Made by a program: the position numbers and the translations under genes | Notes under the pieces: generated by a model | Told to the model about the DNA's origin: nothing | Databases searched by the model: none | The model's input: only the letters and a program-made list of their open reading frames with translations | Shown here: in pieces, positions 47,037 through 56,850 of the stretch | Layout: every line of letters begins with the position of its first letter | Position numbering within the stretch: position 1 is the stretch's first letter | Assembly (NCBI RefSeq): GCF_008831285.2 | Contig: NC_045141.1 | Span: 1,614,001-1,678,000, forward strand | Source of the DNA: Nymphaea colorata | Taxonomy: Eukaryota; Streptophyta; Magnoliopsida; Nymphaeales; Nymphaeaceae | DNA: 64,000 nucleotides | Reading direction: 5' to 3'

Positions 47037-47300
47037 AATGTTGTAAAAGGTGTCTCGTATCGCGTATCGGTTGGGCCGGCCTATACGCCGTATCGTAACA
47101 TATAGCAAACATACCGTGGCATATCGAAAAATTATTTTTTAATAAAAAAGATTAAAAAATCAGAAAAAATAGAGAAAATGCAGAAAAATTTGAACTCAAG
47201 AAAATGTACATTCTTAAAAAAATCACCATACATAATAAACATTCATGATGCATCATTCATAAGCCGTAATATATCAACAACACATTCAAAAATAAGAAAT
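47037..47300. mobile_element. Truncated hAT element of the CAATGTTGTA family
   Basis: Starts CAATGTTGTAAAAGGTGTC, followed by CGTATCGCGTATCGGTTGGG and GCCGTATCGTAACATA, which match the right ends (read in reverse) of the elements at 40340 and 52086. It continues into A-rich sequence like theirs. I find no opposite end or duplication, so the copy looks truncated. The right limit is approximate. Confidence 0.6.
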
Positions 47301-48927
47301 CGGAGATTCAAAATAAGCATAATAAGCATCCATGACAATATATTAAGGGCCCCAACAGAAAGCAGTCAAAAACTGGGAAGTAAAGAATGGAACAGATGAA
47401 GAACAAGGAACCTGTGATCGATATGTTTTTGGTGAACAGGAAACAAGAGAAGGAGATGTAAGAGAAAACATAATTGCAATGTGACTGTAATAGTATGTAG
47501 GAGTCAGAGAAAAGATGTGACTGCAGCAACACGTGGGATTAGAAATAACCTTGAAGAGGTATGACAGAGAAAGACCACAAGAAAAGGAGGAACGAGATCC
47601 GGGAAGTTGTTCAAGGGCATTTAGGTAAAGTTACTAAAAAATTGTCATATTGTATTCACAGGGGTTTAGGTAAAAACATGAGTTTTCAGATTTGTTTAAT
47701 TTTTCTATTCCTTGGCATTTATGGGAACAAATTTTTCATGACACCCCACTGCTTGTTATGGGCCTAACATGGAAATCAGTCTCTAGAAGAGATTAGACTG
47801 AAAGGGGGAAGAAGATGAGCACAAGAAAACAATCAAACTGAAAGCAGAGAGAAGATGGACTTATATCAGGTCTGATAAGAGGATGATAGATTGTGAGAGA
47901 AATAAAGAAAATGGAATCAAAAGCAAGAAAGAAAGAGGGAATTTGTCTTAGCTTGATGAGATTTCATAGTTCTGATACCAATAAAACTTGCATGCAGGAT
48001 TAGATTGAGTGGACAATACCAAAGAAGGCAAAAAGCTGAGGGAAAAATGAGAATCAATGAACCACATTTTTCTTGAATGTGGAAATTCGTGGGTTCTCTT
48101 TCTTCAATAATCAGTATAATCGCTTACCAACAGTACAAGGACCTTTTAAGATTGAGTCTTTTGAAACAGGAGAAATGGTACAATTAGGAAACGAGAGGAA
48201 CTCCCTATGGCTTCTATAACTTTCTCAGAATAATATAACTGGATCAACAATATTGAACAGATTGGATCTGCATCTGATTATTTTCATGTCAAACTACTAT
48301 GCTATGTTTATTGGGTTCCTGCTTTTCTGATCAACTGGTACTTAAAATGTTTGTTTGGTCATCTCTTTGACACTTGATTTAGCTTCCAAGCAAGGAGCAG
48401 TTCAACAAGACAAAAGTTTTATTTCATGGGGTTGACAATGCTTAAGAAAAATGATGGAAGTTTGCAATGGACATATTTGCATTGTCATTTCTTGATCTTG
48501 GAACACCTCTAATCTCAGTCTTCGTTGTAAGTTATTTTTTGTTTCTGCTGAGCATCATCCAGTGGCATTTGTATATTTCTTTGTCTTAAGTTTATAAGCA
48601 TTGATTGCTTAAAAATTTATTAGGTAATGATAATGAGTGTGATTTATCTTGTGTCTGATCAACATGAGCAAGCCTTCTTATTTTGGTTGCAATCTTGTGG
48701 GTTAAAGTTTTGTTTATACAGGCACAGTTGTCACTGAAATGAACATAACTATGTTTTGTGATCTTTTGTCCTGTTAGTGATTCTTGCTTGAGTTTGTGCT
48801 TCGAAAAGCTGGAACATAGACACAACGAAATGACATTTTCTTGTGTGGCTTTGATATCCAACTGATTACTATTATTATTATTATTTTTTGTTTACGAACT
48901 TATAATTTTACTATCTCTGATTCACAG
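47301..48927 (+). other. Intron 7, last part
   Basis: AT-rich intron DNA. TTCTGATACCAATA near 47971 resembles a reversed copia primer site, hinting at a lost minus-strand element, but no LTR can be delimited. No gene seen. Confidence 0.5.
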
Positions 48928-49127
48928 AAAATGGTCAGAATGTTCATAGGAAACCGGTGGTGGATGCTTTTGGAAAGAAAGTGACGAGCTGTATCAGGGT
49001 TCCAAGGATATATTGGGAGTTTACTCGTAAAGCTGTTGTCACGATGGAGTGGATAGATGGAATCAAGCTAATAGATGCTGTTCGTCTAGAGAAGGCCTGC
49101 TTGAACCGGAAATTATTAATTAACCAG
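48928..49127 (+). CDS. ABC1K-family protein, exon 8 (last one in the window)
   Basis: Acceptor GATTCACAG, donor CAG|GTATTT. Two bases complete a Lys codon with exon 7. Then come 66 codons (NGQNVHRKPVVDAFGKKV... IRVPRIYWEFTRKAVVTMEW... LLINQ). VPRIYWEFTRKAVVTMEWIDGIKL is a conserved segment at the end of the kinase N-lobe. It ends in phase 0. The following exons (family HADPHPGN and DFG regions) are not in the remaining 14.9 kb, so the gene runs past the window. Confidence 0.95.
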
Positions 49128-50470
49128 GTATTTGTCAAAATAAGGAGACATCTGATATTTTTTGTCAGTGGCTGAAAAATTCCACAAGAGGGTAATAAAT
49201 ATAGTTATTCTTGATCTAGTTAAGGGCACTAATCAATGATTTTCTTAAGCTGAATGCAGTAACCTATGAGCATACAGAAGCATGCTGATGTCATTATTGT
49301 ACATTTCTATGATCTAGACGCAATAGCTATGTCAAGAAACTCAAGAAACATGAGAACTCCAAAGAAGCAAAGTGCACTATGGCGCTATGAGCACATCATG
49401 AAATCAGCACACTAAGGCACTGACACAAGGCTGAAAAAGCTTCAGAAGAAGCGTATCTTGATGAGGGCCAAGAGTCCTTTAAATAGACATACAGAAAGGG
49501 AAATTGGGTTTTCTTGCCATTAGAGTGCCCAATGGCTATATCAGCTGAGCATTCAGCTATAACAAGAAATAAATAAAAAGAACACAAAAATGCAGATAAA
49601 TACAAGAGAAAAATAACAAACTACGAAAGAGACAAGAATACAAGTAACTCCTCTCTCTCTCTCTCTCGATATATATATATATATATATACTGCATGGTCA
49701 GCACCCATGTGACAATCCTAGTAATCATGGTGAAGTTCAAAATATGCAGAAGAAATAATGGATATGCTTCAACATGATGTGTGCACTCCATTTAGAGCCT
49801 CTTAACCCACAGAAACATGTAACCCATCAGCATAAGAACGTGAGAAATTAAAAGCTAGAAAAGAGTAATATACATAACAAGAAGAGAGAGAGGCTGAGAG
49901 AACCGCTAGTTGTGTGGAAACTGGAAACCCAGCAGAACAACGGCAGAAACTGAGAGATGGGGAAAAGAACGGACAGAAATTGAGAGGGATGGGAGGAGAA
50001 CAGACAGAAAGAGAGATGGAAGAAAGAGTGATGGGGAAGAGAGAGATAGCTAAGGGGAGATTTAAACTTTGGGTGGCTAAGACCATAAGAGAAAGAAAAT
50101 CAAGAATGGAATCTGTTGCCTACCTCAATGGACTGAATGAGCAGCAGTTGTTTTCTCCAACCCTAGAACGCCCAGCTCCTTCCTTCCCAAAGAACTCGAT
50201 TCAGCTATAAGCGATGAAGTCGACCTTTTTTTAACGTCTGTTTACTTTAAAGCCATTATAGTTTTCAAATATTACAAGTCATGCTGCCGAATCCCAAAAA
50301 AATGAATGCATCAAAAAAGGGGTGAGGCAAACATATTTTAAATGTGTTTTTTTCGCTTTTTTTCATTTTTTCCGTTTTTTTCAAAAAAAAAAACACGAAC
50401 TTTTACCCATTTTTTTCAGCAAATGAATTTCTCACACTTTTTTTCAAAAATAACGCGTCTTTTGTGACTT

Positions 50471-50508
<38 letters not shown>

Positions 50509-50598
50509 TATATATATAAAAAAATATATATATATATGTTAAGGAAATTGAAATCAGTGGACTACCTCAATGGCTGGATGGTTATTTTTAATTTTGTA
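49128..50598 (+). other. Start of the last intron in the window
   Basis: AT-rich DNA with a CT/TA microsatellite at about 49650-49689, a GA-rich tract (49880-50100) and a TA run (50474-50505). No exon of the kinase gene and no complete element are visible. Confidence 0.5.
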
Positions 50599-50695
50599 TC
50601 ACTAAAAACTGTTGTAATGAGTGCGTTCTGTCACTAAAAAACATGGCCAAGTAACTGGCTATCGTAACCGCACTTTTTGCAATGGTTTTTAGTGA
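50599..50695. repeat. Small foldback element (97 bp)
   Basis: The left arm TCACTAAAAACTGTTGTAAT and the right arm read in reverse TCACTAAAAACCATTGCAAA pair over about 27 bases (both arms end in AGTGCG). The centre contains a further TCACTAAAAAAC. It is probably a short foldback MITE; target duplication is unclear. Confidence 0.5.
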
Positions 50696-50771
50696 CGTAA
50701 AATAAGAAAATAACTATTCGGCTGTAGACATAGTCAGCTGAATTCAATTTACATATATATATATATATAAG

Positions 50772-51141
50772 TTGGTAAAAACCAGACCACTTAGGAAGGG
50801 TTAAAAACCAGACCCGTTAATTACTAAAGTATTGTTTCTGCAATCTAACCTTATAGATATGAGTTTAAGAGTGATTTGGTGGGAAACATATATTAAATTA
50901 GTCATTTTTTACTTTGATAGTGTTTTTCTAATAATTGAGAAATCAACGTCTCTTATAACATCAAAATTTAATAGTAGAAAAGATCAATTATTTTACAAAA
51001 AAACTTGGGCTAAAACATGATTTATATAAAACTAGTGTTTAGAAACACATTATGTGGCTTACATCTTGTTTAAAATACTTTTTAACACAAATTTAAGAGG
51101 TCTGGTTTTCATCCTTACCCAAGTGATCTGGAATTTACCAA
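50772..51141. mobile_element. MITE with long inverted ends (370 bp)
   Basis: Left end TTGGTAAAAACCAGACCACT and right end (opposite strand) TTGGTAAATTCCAGATCACT; similarity continues to AAAACCAGACC, about 43 bp in total. The interior is AT-rich and noncoding. I cannot see a convincing target duplication, so the superfamily is open. Confidence 0.65.
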
Positions 51142-51449
51142 TTACTCATATGTAATATACATGCACACACACACACACACAAGTACTTGCATTAACAATT
51201 ATTGTGGGAAGTCTCTAGATAACGGCTGGAAGAAATAGGGAGGAAGAGGCTAAATGTCACACTTTCCCAAGATAGGGGACTATGAAAACAGAATTTACAT
51301 TATGAAGGGCGGTGCCCTAATGAAACAAAGGCAAGTATGCTCTTATACAAGAGGATATATTTTGGATTGAAAAGTAACAAACAAGGAATAGATGAAACAA
51401 ATTACACAAATTAACTTTCCCACTCAAGCCATGCATGGTTGCGAACCAT

Positions 51450-52085
51450 GGATAACATGCCATTCAGAAACCAAAGCATGTGTTTTCTGAGCCTTTTTGT
51501 GAACATATCAAGACCTTAACACTTGATCCAATAAAATGAGGCTCAATCTCCTTTCAAATTTTTTCTTGATAAAATGTGTAGTCAATATCAATATGCTTGG
51601 TTTTGCTGTGATGAATGGGGTTGGGTGAAATTTGAATGGCATCCTAATTGTCACCTAAAGAAAGGCATGTGGAAATAGGTTCTTGTATCGAAAGCAATAG
51701 ACGTCTAATCCTTGTCATCTTTGTAGCAGCAGCAGCCATAGCTCAGTATTCTACTTCTGTACTGGATCTAGTTGTTGCCTTCTATTTCCTGCTGCTCCAA
51801 AAAACTAGAGTAAAACCAATGAAAACACAATGTCTGATATTGACTTCCTATCATCTAAATCTCCAGCCTAATCAACATTTATGTACACTGTGATCTCATG
51901 TAGAGAGTGCATTGACTTACCTTTAATATAACCAAGGCGATCCTGGACAATACTTTTCAGGTATCTCAATATCTTTTCTCCTATTTTTTGGGGCCTGATT
52001 AACTGAAAATGTAATATCAGGTCTGAGTAAAAGTAAGTTATTGGAGCATTCCTACAATGCTGCTGTTGAGAGGAGTATTTATAAG
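51450..52085 (-). pseudogene. Copia RT/RNase H remnant
   Basis: The minus strand carries SIVGMLQ, ILRYLKSIVQDRLGYIKG, SSFLEQQEIEGNN, a degenerate EVEY.AMAAAATK (family SAEAEYRAMA), and KTKHIDIDYTFYQEKI (family [15 protein letters not shown]). Many stops. It is interrupted on its 5' side by the hAT element at 52086; a few related residues follow beyond 54330. No LTR delimited. Confidence 0.65.
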
Positions 52086-54321
52086 CAATGTTATCCGTAT
52101 CGTACGATACGGACGCGTATCGTACGATACGTATCGTATAGGTCAAGAAAACCTATACGATACACTGTTTAAATACGATACGTGCGATACACCCCCGTTT
52201 TTTGCGTCTTATTTTGAAACCGACGCTCCTCTCTCTCTCTTTTCTTGTTTCTCAACGCTGCTAGAGACGTGGGCGGGAGAGATTTTCTCCATTGCGTCAA
52301 GATTTGCCGGCGAAGAAACTTTATTTCTCGTTGTGGGGAGTCTTGGGACGGTGGGAAGCTTGGAGAAAGAGGTTTTTTTGGTTTTTAACACCAAGAAGGT
52401 AAGAAATAACTCATTTTTGCCGTTGAATCGTTCATTTGTCTTATTTCCTACATTTATTTGTATGTTTTTACTTGTTTTGTGAAGATATAATGTCGGATCC
52501 TGCATGGCAGTGGTGTACAAGGGCGAATGCCAAAGATAGGTTAAGAGTTAAGTGCAATTATTGTAAGCAAATCATATCAGGAGCGATCTCTCGCTTTAAA
52601 CACCATATAGCTGGTACACATAGCGATGTGGCTGAATGCAATGGCTCCCAAGAGAACCTATTGCCAGCGAATGTAAAACACTAGTGTTAGGGGCTCCTTG
52701 ATGTAGTGAAAGCAAGTAGGATTGAAAAGGAAATGGAAGATGCAGAGGAAGGATATGGGGACCCACATGAAGAGGAAGAAAGTGAAGGTGAAGATGTTCA
52801 GCTTGAAGAAGAAGATGTTGGTGTCAGTTTGGGAACAACTAAAGGGAAAGACATCATGCGTGGAGGTGGTTCTTCTACAACTGCAACCAGAAAAAGAAGA
52901 GGTGCAAGTATAAGTTCAGTTTCACGAGGATGTGGCAGGAGTCATAGTGGTCGTACTGGTGGTGGTAGAGTACCTACTATGAGGTCGAGCAATATGTCTG
53001 GTTCGATCAAGAATTTTTTTCCCAATTATACTGCTGCTGGTGCTCAGCCTGAGATTCGTGTAGCCATGCAATCAAAGGATATTATTGAAGCAACAGATGA
53101 AACCATAGGAAGGTAGTTCTATGATGCATCCATTCCCTTCAATGCAGCAAACTCTTATCATTATCAGCCTATAGCATATGCGATTGCTAGTGTAGGGCGA
53201 GGGTATAAAATGCCCTCTTTTCATAAATTGCGAGGTAAAATTCTCAACAATATAGTTAGAGATGTGAAGACATATTGTGATGAACTAAAATTGAGCTGGA
53301 AAGCTACAAGATGTAGTGTAATGGCAGATGAGTGGACAAACATCAAGAATAGAACATTGGTAAACTTCCTTGTATATTGCCCTCTTGGTACTATGTTCTT
53401 AAAATCTGTTGATTTGTCTGATACTCTTAAGACTGTTGATGTGTTGTTTGGGATTTTTGATAATGTTATAGAAGAAGTTGGGCCTGACAATGTCGTACAA
53501 TTTATCACTGATAATGCAGCAAATTATAAAGCTGCAGGTGAAATGTTAGTAGCACGATATGAGACATTTTATTGGAGTCCATGTGCTGCTCAATGTGTAA
53601 ATCTTATGCTTCAGGATCTTGGTGAAAGAGATGATATGAAGTTGATAGTTCATAGATGCCAAGAAATCACGAAGTTTATTTATAATCATGCTTATGTCTT
53701 GAATTTGATGAGAAAATTCACAAATGGGGCTGAATTGATTCGACCTGCACAAACACAGTTTGCTACAAATGTTTTGACTGTGCAGGGTATAGTCAAGCAA
53801 AGAACTTCTCTCAGGCAGATGTTTTCAAGTGATGATTGGGCTGCATATCCACATGCCTATAAAAGAAAGGCTACGACAGTTGTGGATACCATCTTTGATG
53901 CTGACTTTTGGGAATCATGTGTGCACTTATTGAAGATTTATGTACCTCTAGTGAAAGTCCTCAGATTAGTTGATAGTGAAGATAGACCTTCTATTGGATA
54001 CTTATATGAGTCTATGGACAGAGCCAAGGAGGCCATTAGAGATAATATGAAGGGAAAAAAGAAGTTGTACATGCCTATATGGAAGATTATAGATGAAATG
54101 TGGTCTGGACAACTTCATCGCCCACTTCTGATTTTTACTAGTTTTTTTGGATTTTTTTTTATTTTTTCTGATTTTTTTTCTATTTTTTATAAATATTTAA
54201 TATTTTTTACAAATTAAAAAATTAATTTTACAATACGTTATGATACATTTACGATACGTTACGATACGACGTATAGGTCGGTCCGACCGATACACGATAC
54301 GATACGGCAGTGATAACATTG
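52086..54321 (+). mobile_element. hAT element (2,236 bp) with a decayed transposase
   Basis: Perfect 10-bp inverted ends CAATGTTATC...GATAACATTG, flanked by TTTATAAG (52078-52085) and TTCATAAG (54322-54329), an 8-bp duplication with one change. Both sides carry CGTATCGTACGATACG-type subterminal palindromes. The interior encodes a BED zinc finger followed by a hAT transposase core, with stops and without the C-terminal dimerisation domain. It is therefore not autonomous now. It is inserted in a copia remnant. Confidence 0.9.
52490..54120 (+). pseudogene. hAT transposase, broken (BED finger plus DUF659-type core)
   Basis: 52490-52681 encodes a BED zinc finger: MSDPAWQWCTRANAKDRLRV then KCNYCKQIISGAISRFKHHI and AGTH. 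Stops follow near 52682. 52706-53115 is a charged, Ser/Gly-rich linker. After another stop at about 53114, the core runs in 53150-54120: VMADEWTNIKNRTLVNFLVY with the first catalytic Asp (residue 40 of the 53210 frame), FITDNAANYKAAGEM with the second (residue 101), then SPCAAQCVNLML, where family members have CxxH and this copy has CxxQ. The frame ends just after the PLL that normally leads into the hATC dimerisation domain, and AT-rich end sequence follows directly. An internal deletion removed that domain. Confidence 0.9.
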
Positions 54322-54329
54322 TTCATAAG

Positions 54330-54891
54330 TTTGGGTACTAGTCTGCAATATCTATTAGTTGGTATTGTTCTTTAATTTTTTGTAAAACATTTTGGATGTC
54401 AGTGTAATTTTTTACTAATCTCTATTTAAATAGACACTAGGGTTAGTGAATGACCTTCCATAATATGGGTCTGAATGCTATTCATGATCCAATACATTAC
54501 TACATTGTTAATCTTCCACCCCTGTATCTGACTTGCCCATCTTTTTCTGCTGTTAGCTTGAAGTAATATATTCTTTTCCAGAAACTAATATCATGAAAGT
54601 CCTCAACCAGTGTTTGATATTATTTTTATCAAGTTTCACTGATGCACATATGAGAATTTTTCTGCTCGTTTATTTTGTTGAAATATTGAGGTCCTGGGTC
54701 TCATTGATCAAATCAAATAAATATTAATTGTGGGTTTATCAGAACATCTTTGAATTCAAAAGAAGTATGGGGTAGCAAATGCTTTATATTCAGTAGGAAT
54801 ATTAGATTTCTGATCAGCTATGGTGTGTTCTCCATTAGCAAATAAAAAAATATTAAAGTGCTGTTCAATGGACTAGGGCACGTAATTGTTA
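54330..54891 (+). other. Spacer between the hAT element and copia-6
   Basis: AT-rich DNA; its first 50 bases may continue the copia remnant at 51450-52085. Nothing else recognisable. Confidence 0.4.
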
Positions 54892-54896
54892 GAATG

Positions 54897-55358
54897 TATG
54901 TATCCCAAATGTATACATATATATATTTATATATATCACATATATTAGTCATCTAATATATGCTTTATATGTATATATATATTTTATATCTTTTGGGTAC
55001 TTAGGACACTTATGTAATTTTTACTTTCTTCATGTATCTTTTCTTTTAGTTCATTTTCCGTTTTTCCCCTTTTATCTCTCTCCTTTTTCTGTATTACCTA
55101 GAGGGAGACTAGTCCCAACGGCTAGATTTCTAGCCATTGGGACTGCCTCCTCCTTCTTCTCTTTGTCCCTCCCCTCTATAAATAGGGCAGCTTCTCCTTT
55201 GTTTTTGTATGGCTTTTTAGCCTACTTTATGTATCTTTTATTGTGATTAATTTAAGTGCTTCTTCACCTCTTGTTTGAGGGCTTGTGAGTTTGACTTGTT
55301 GGTGGAAGCTTCAAGGCTGATTTGCTTGAAGTATTTGTCTTTTCGGGCCTGATTTACA
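54897..55358 (+). repeat. Copia-6 5' LTR
   Basis: 462 bp; TA-rich near the start, then an inverted pair TCCCAACGGCTAGA...TCTAGCCATTGGGA at about 55113-55143, then the TATA box near 55175. Confidence 0.95.
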
Positions 55359-55728
55359 TGGTATCAGAGCCACGTTTTGGCTATTCATCGTGCTGTCCTT
55401 CAGTTTGAAGTTTCAGCTCTTACTCCTTCTTTGGAGCCGTAAAGCACTCCAAATGTTCGACGTTATTACTGGCTGATTCTTGACACAAGAAGGTATTGTT
55501 TTGCTGGCCTCTATTGGTGGTGAAGATTGTGGTTGAGGTGTTGCTTTGCTGGCCTCTAGTGGTGGTGAAGATTGTGGCTGTTTTCTTCATTTGTTTGTCA
55601 TCTCAAAAATACAAGTTTTACACAAGAAGAAGGGTGACTGGTTTCTTCTCCTTTGCCGTGGACTTCTTCTCACGTGGCTGCTAGCTTCTTCATTACTTGT
55701 AAGTGGATCTACCTTGTTGATTGTGCTC

Positions 55729-56850
55729 ATGGATGACAAAGTCTCTTCTCTACCATTTCCTAAACTCTCATCAACAAATTATATACAATGGGCTAGAACT
55801 ATGGAACACTTTATATGTAGGAAGAGCCTTTGGGGACTAGTTGATGGGACAAAACTTGAACCACAATTAGTCCTTACTAAAGTTGTTGATGGAAGAGCTA
55901 TGGAATTGGATGGAACGGAAAAAGAGAAAGTTATGACTGAATATAATAAGAAATGGGAAGAATGGAGTGTTGGTCATCATAAGATTATTACTTGGATCTT
56001 GACTTGTGTTGACAATGCTACTAGTGGGCAAATCTTTAAATTAAATTCTGCCTTAAAGGCTTGGGAATATCTAAAGAAAACTCATACCATGAGAGATGTT
56101 GCCTATATGCATAATGTTCAACTCAAAATTCATAATCTCCAACAAGGAGATAGATCCATTAAAGAGTATGTGGCTGAAATGGATCAATTGTATTATTGAA
56201 TTAAGCATTTTTGAACCACATTGGACGCAAAATCTTCTTCTTAGAGAAAAGCAAATACAACGTGACAAGTTCTATAAGTTTATCATAGGTCTTAGACCCG
56301 AATTTGATGGTGTTAAAACCGCTTTACTTCATCGTTTTAAAACACCATCTATGAATGAGGCTATTGCGGAGCTTCAAATGGAAGAAAATCGACTTTGTCT
56401 TGATAAAGAAAAAGTCAACAATGTTCTTGCCACATCTAGGCTGGCCCATTTGAGACCTTATAGACCTTCTTACTTTAATCGTACAAATGAAGGAGCAAGA
56501 AGAAAGATTATTTGCTATCATTGTCAAGAAGAAGGACATACCAAGCCTAGATGTCCAAAACTTAGATTTTTTGACAAAAGAAGCAATGTTGTGGCTCCAA
56601 TTCAAGAAGAAAGGAAAGATGCAAGCTCATTCCAACTAGATCAACTCATGAGTGCTCTTCAACCCAAGATCATTGAAGTTATTCAACCTTTACTAAACGG
56701 AGGAGGCACACCTTCAACATTGGGCTCCATCGTGGCATCTACTTCTTCAAGTAAGTACTCTTGGATTATTGATTCGGGAGCATCTTTTCATGTGACTCCT
56801 TGTGGATCCCTTCTCTCCGAATGCACCAAAATGATTCTTATTCTTTTGTG
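55729..56850 (+). pseudogene. Copia-6 Gag and start of protease, one frame break
   Basis: Starts MDDKVSSLPFPKLSSTNYIQ; the conserved L.S.NYIQWARTMEHF follows. The first frame stops at 56197-56199 after EYVAEMDQLYY; a second frame continues with RDKFYKFIIGLRPEFDGVKT, the CCHC knuckle CYHCQEEGHTKPRC near 56514-56555, and WIIDSGASFHVTP of the protease near 56761. That frame ends at 56851, and the rest of the protease is in the frame of the pol entry. The ATG at 55729 was chosen because the gag homology starts within 15 residues. Confidence 0.9.

Larger units (their letters stand above)
6959..49127 (+). other. ABC1K (aarF/UbiB-type) atypical kinase gene, partial, spanning more than 42 kb
   Basis: Eight exons total 1,068 bp and join to 356 codons with no stop and correct splice phase at every junction. 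Family members are ATP-binding atypical kinases or ATPases of plastids and mitochondria that act in isoprenoid-quinone and lipid metabolism. The N-terminal peptide suggests an organelle target, but I cannot tell which. Motifs seen in order: KLGQ (139-142), AAAS (199-202), VAVK (Lys220), EEID..EAQN (267-277). The C-terminal half is missing because it lies beyond the window. Introns are 400, 1138, 2544, 19635, 146, 1436 and 15802 bp, then more than 14.8 kb. I do not assign a symbol: several plant ABC1K subfamilies share these motifs. Confidence 0.9.

Noticed and set aside
50460-50540. Tyr/Ile repeat peptide
   Set aside because: Translation of a TA microsatellite.
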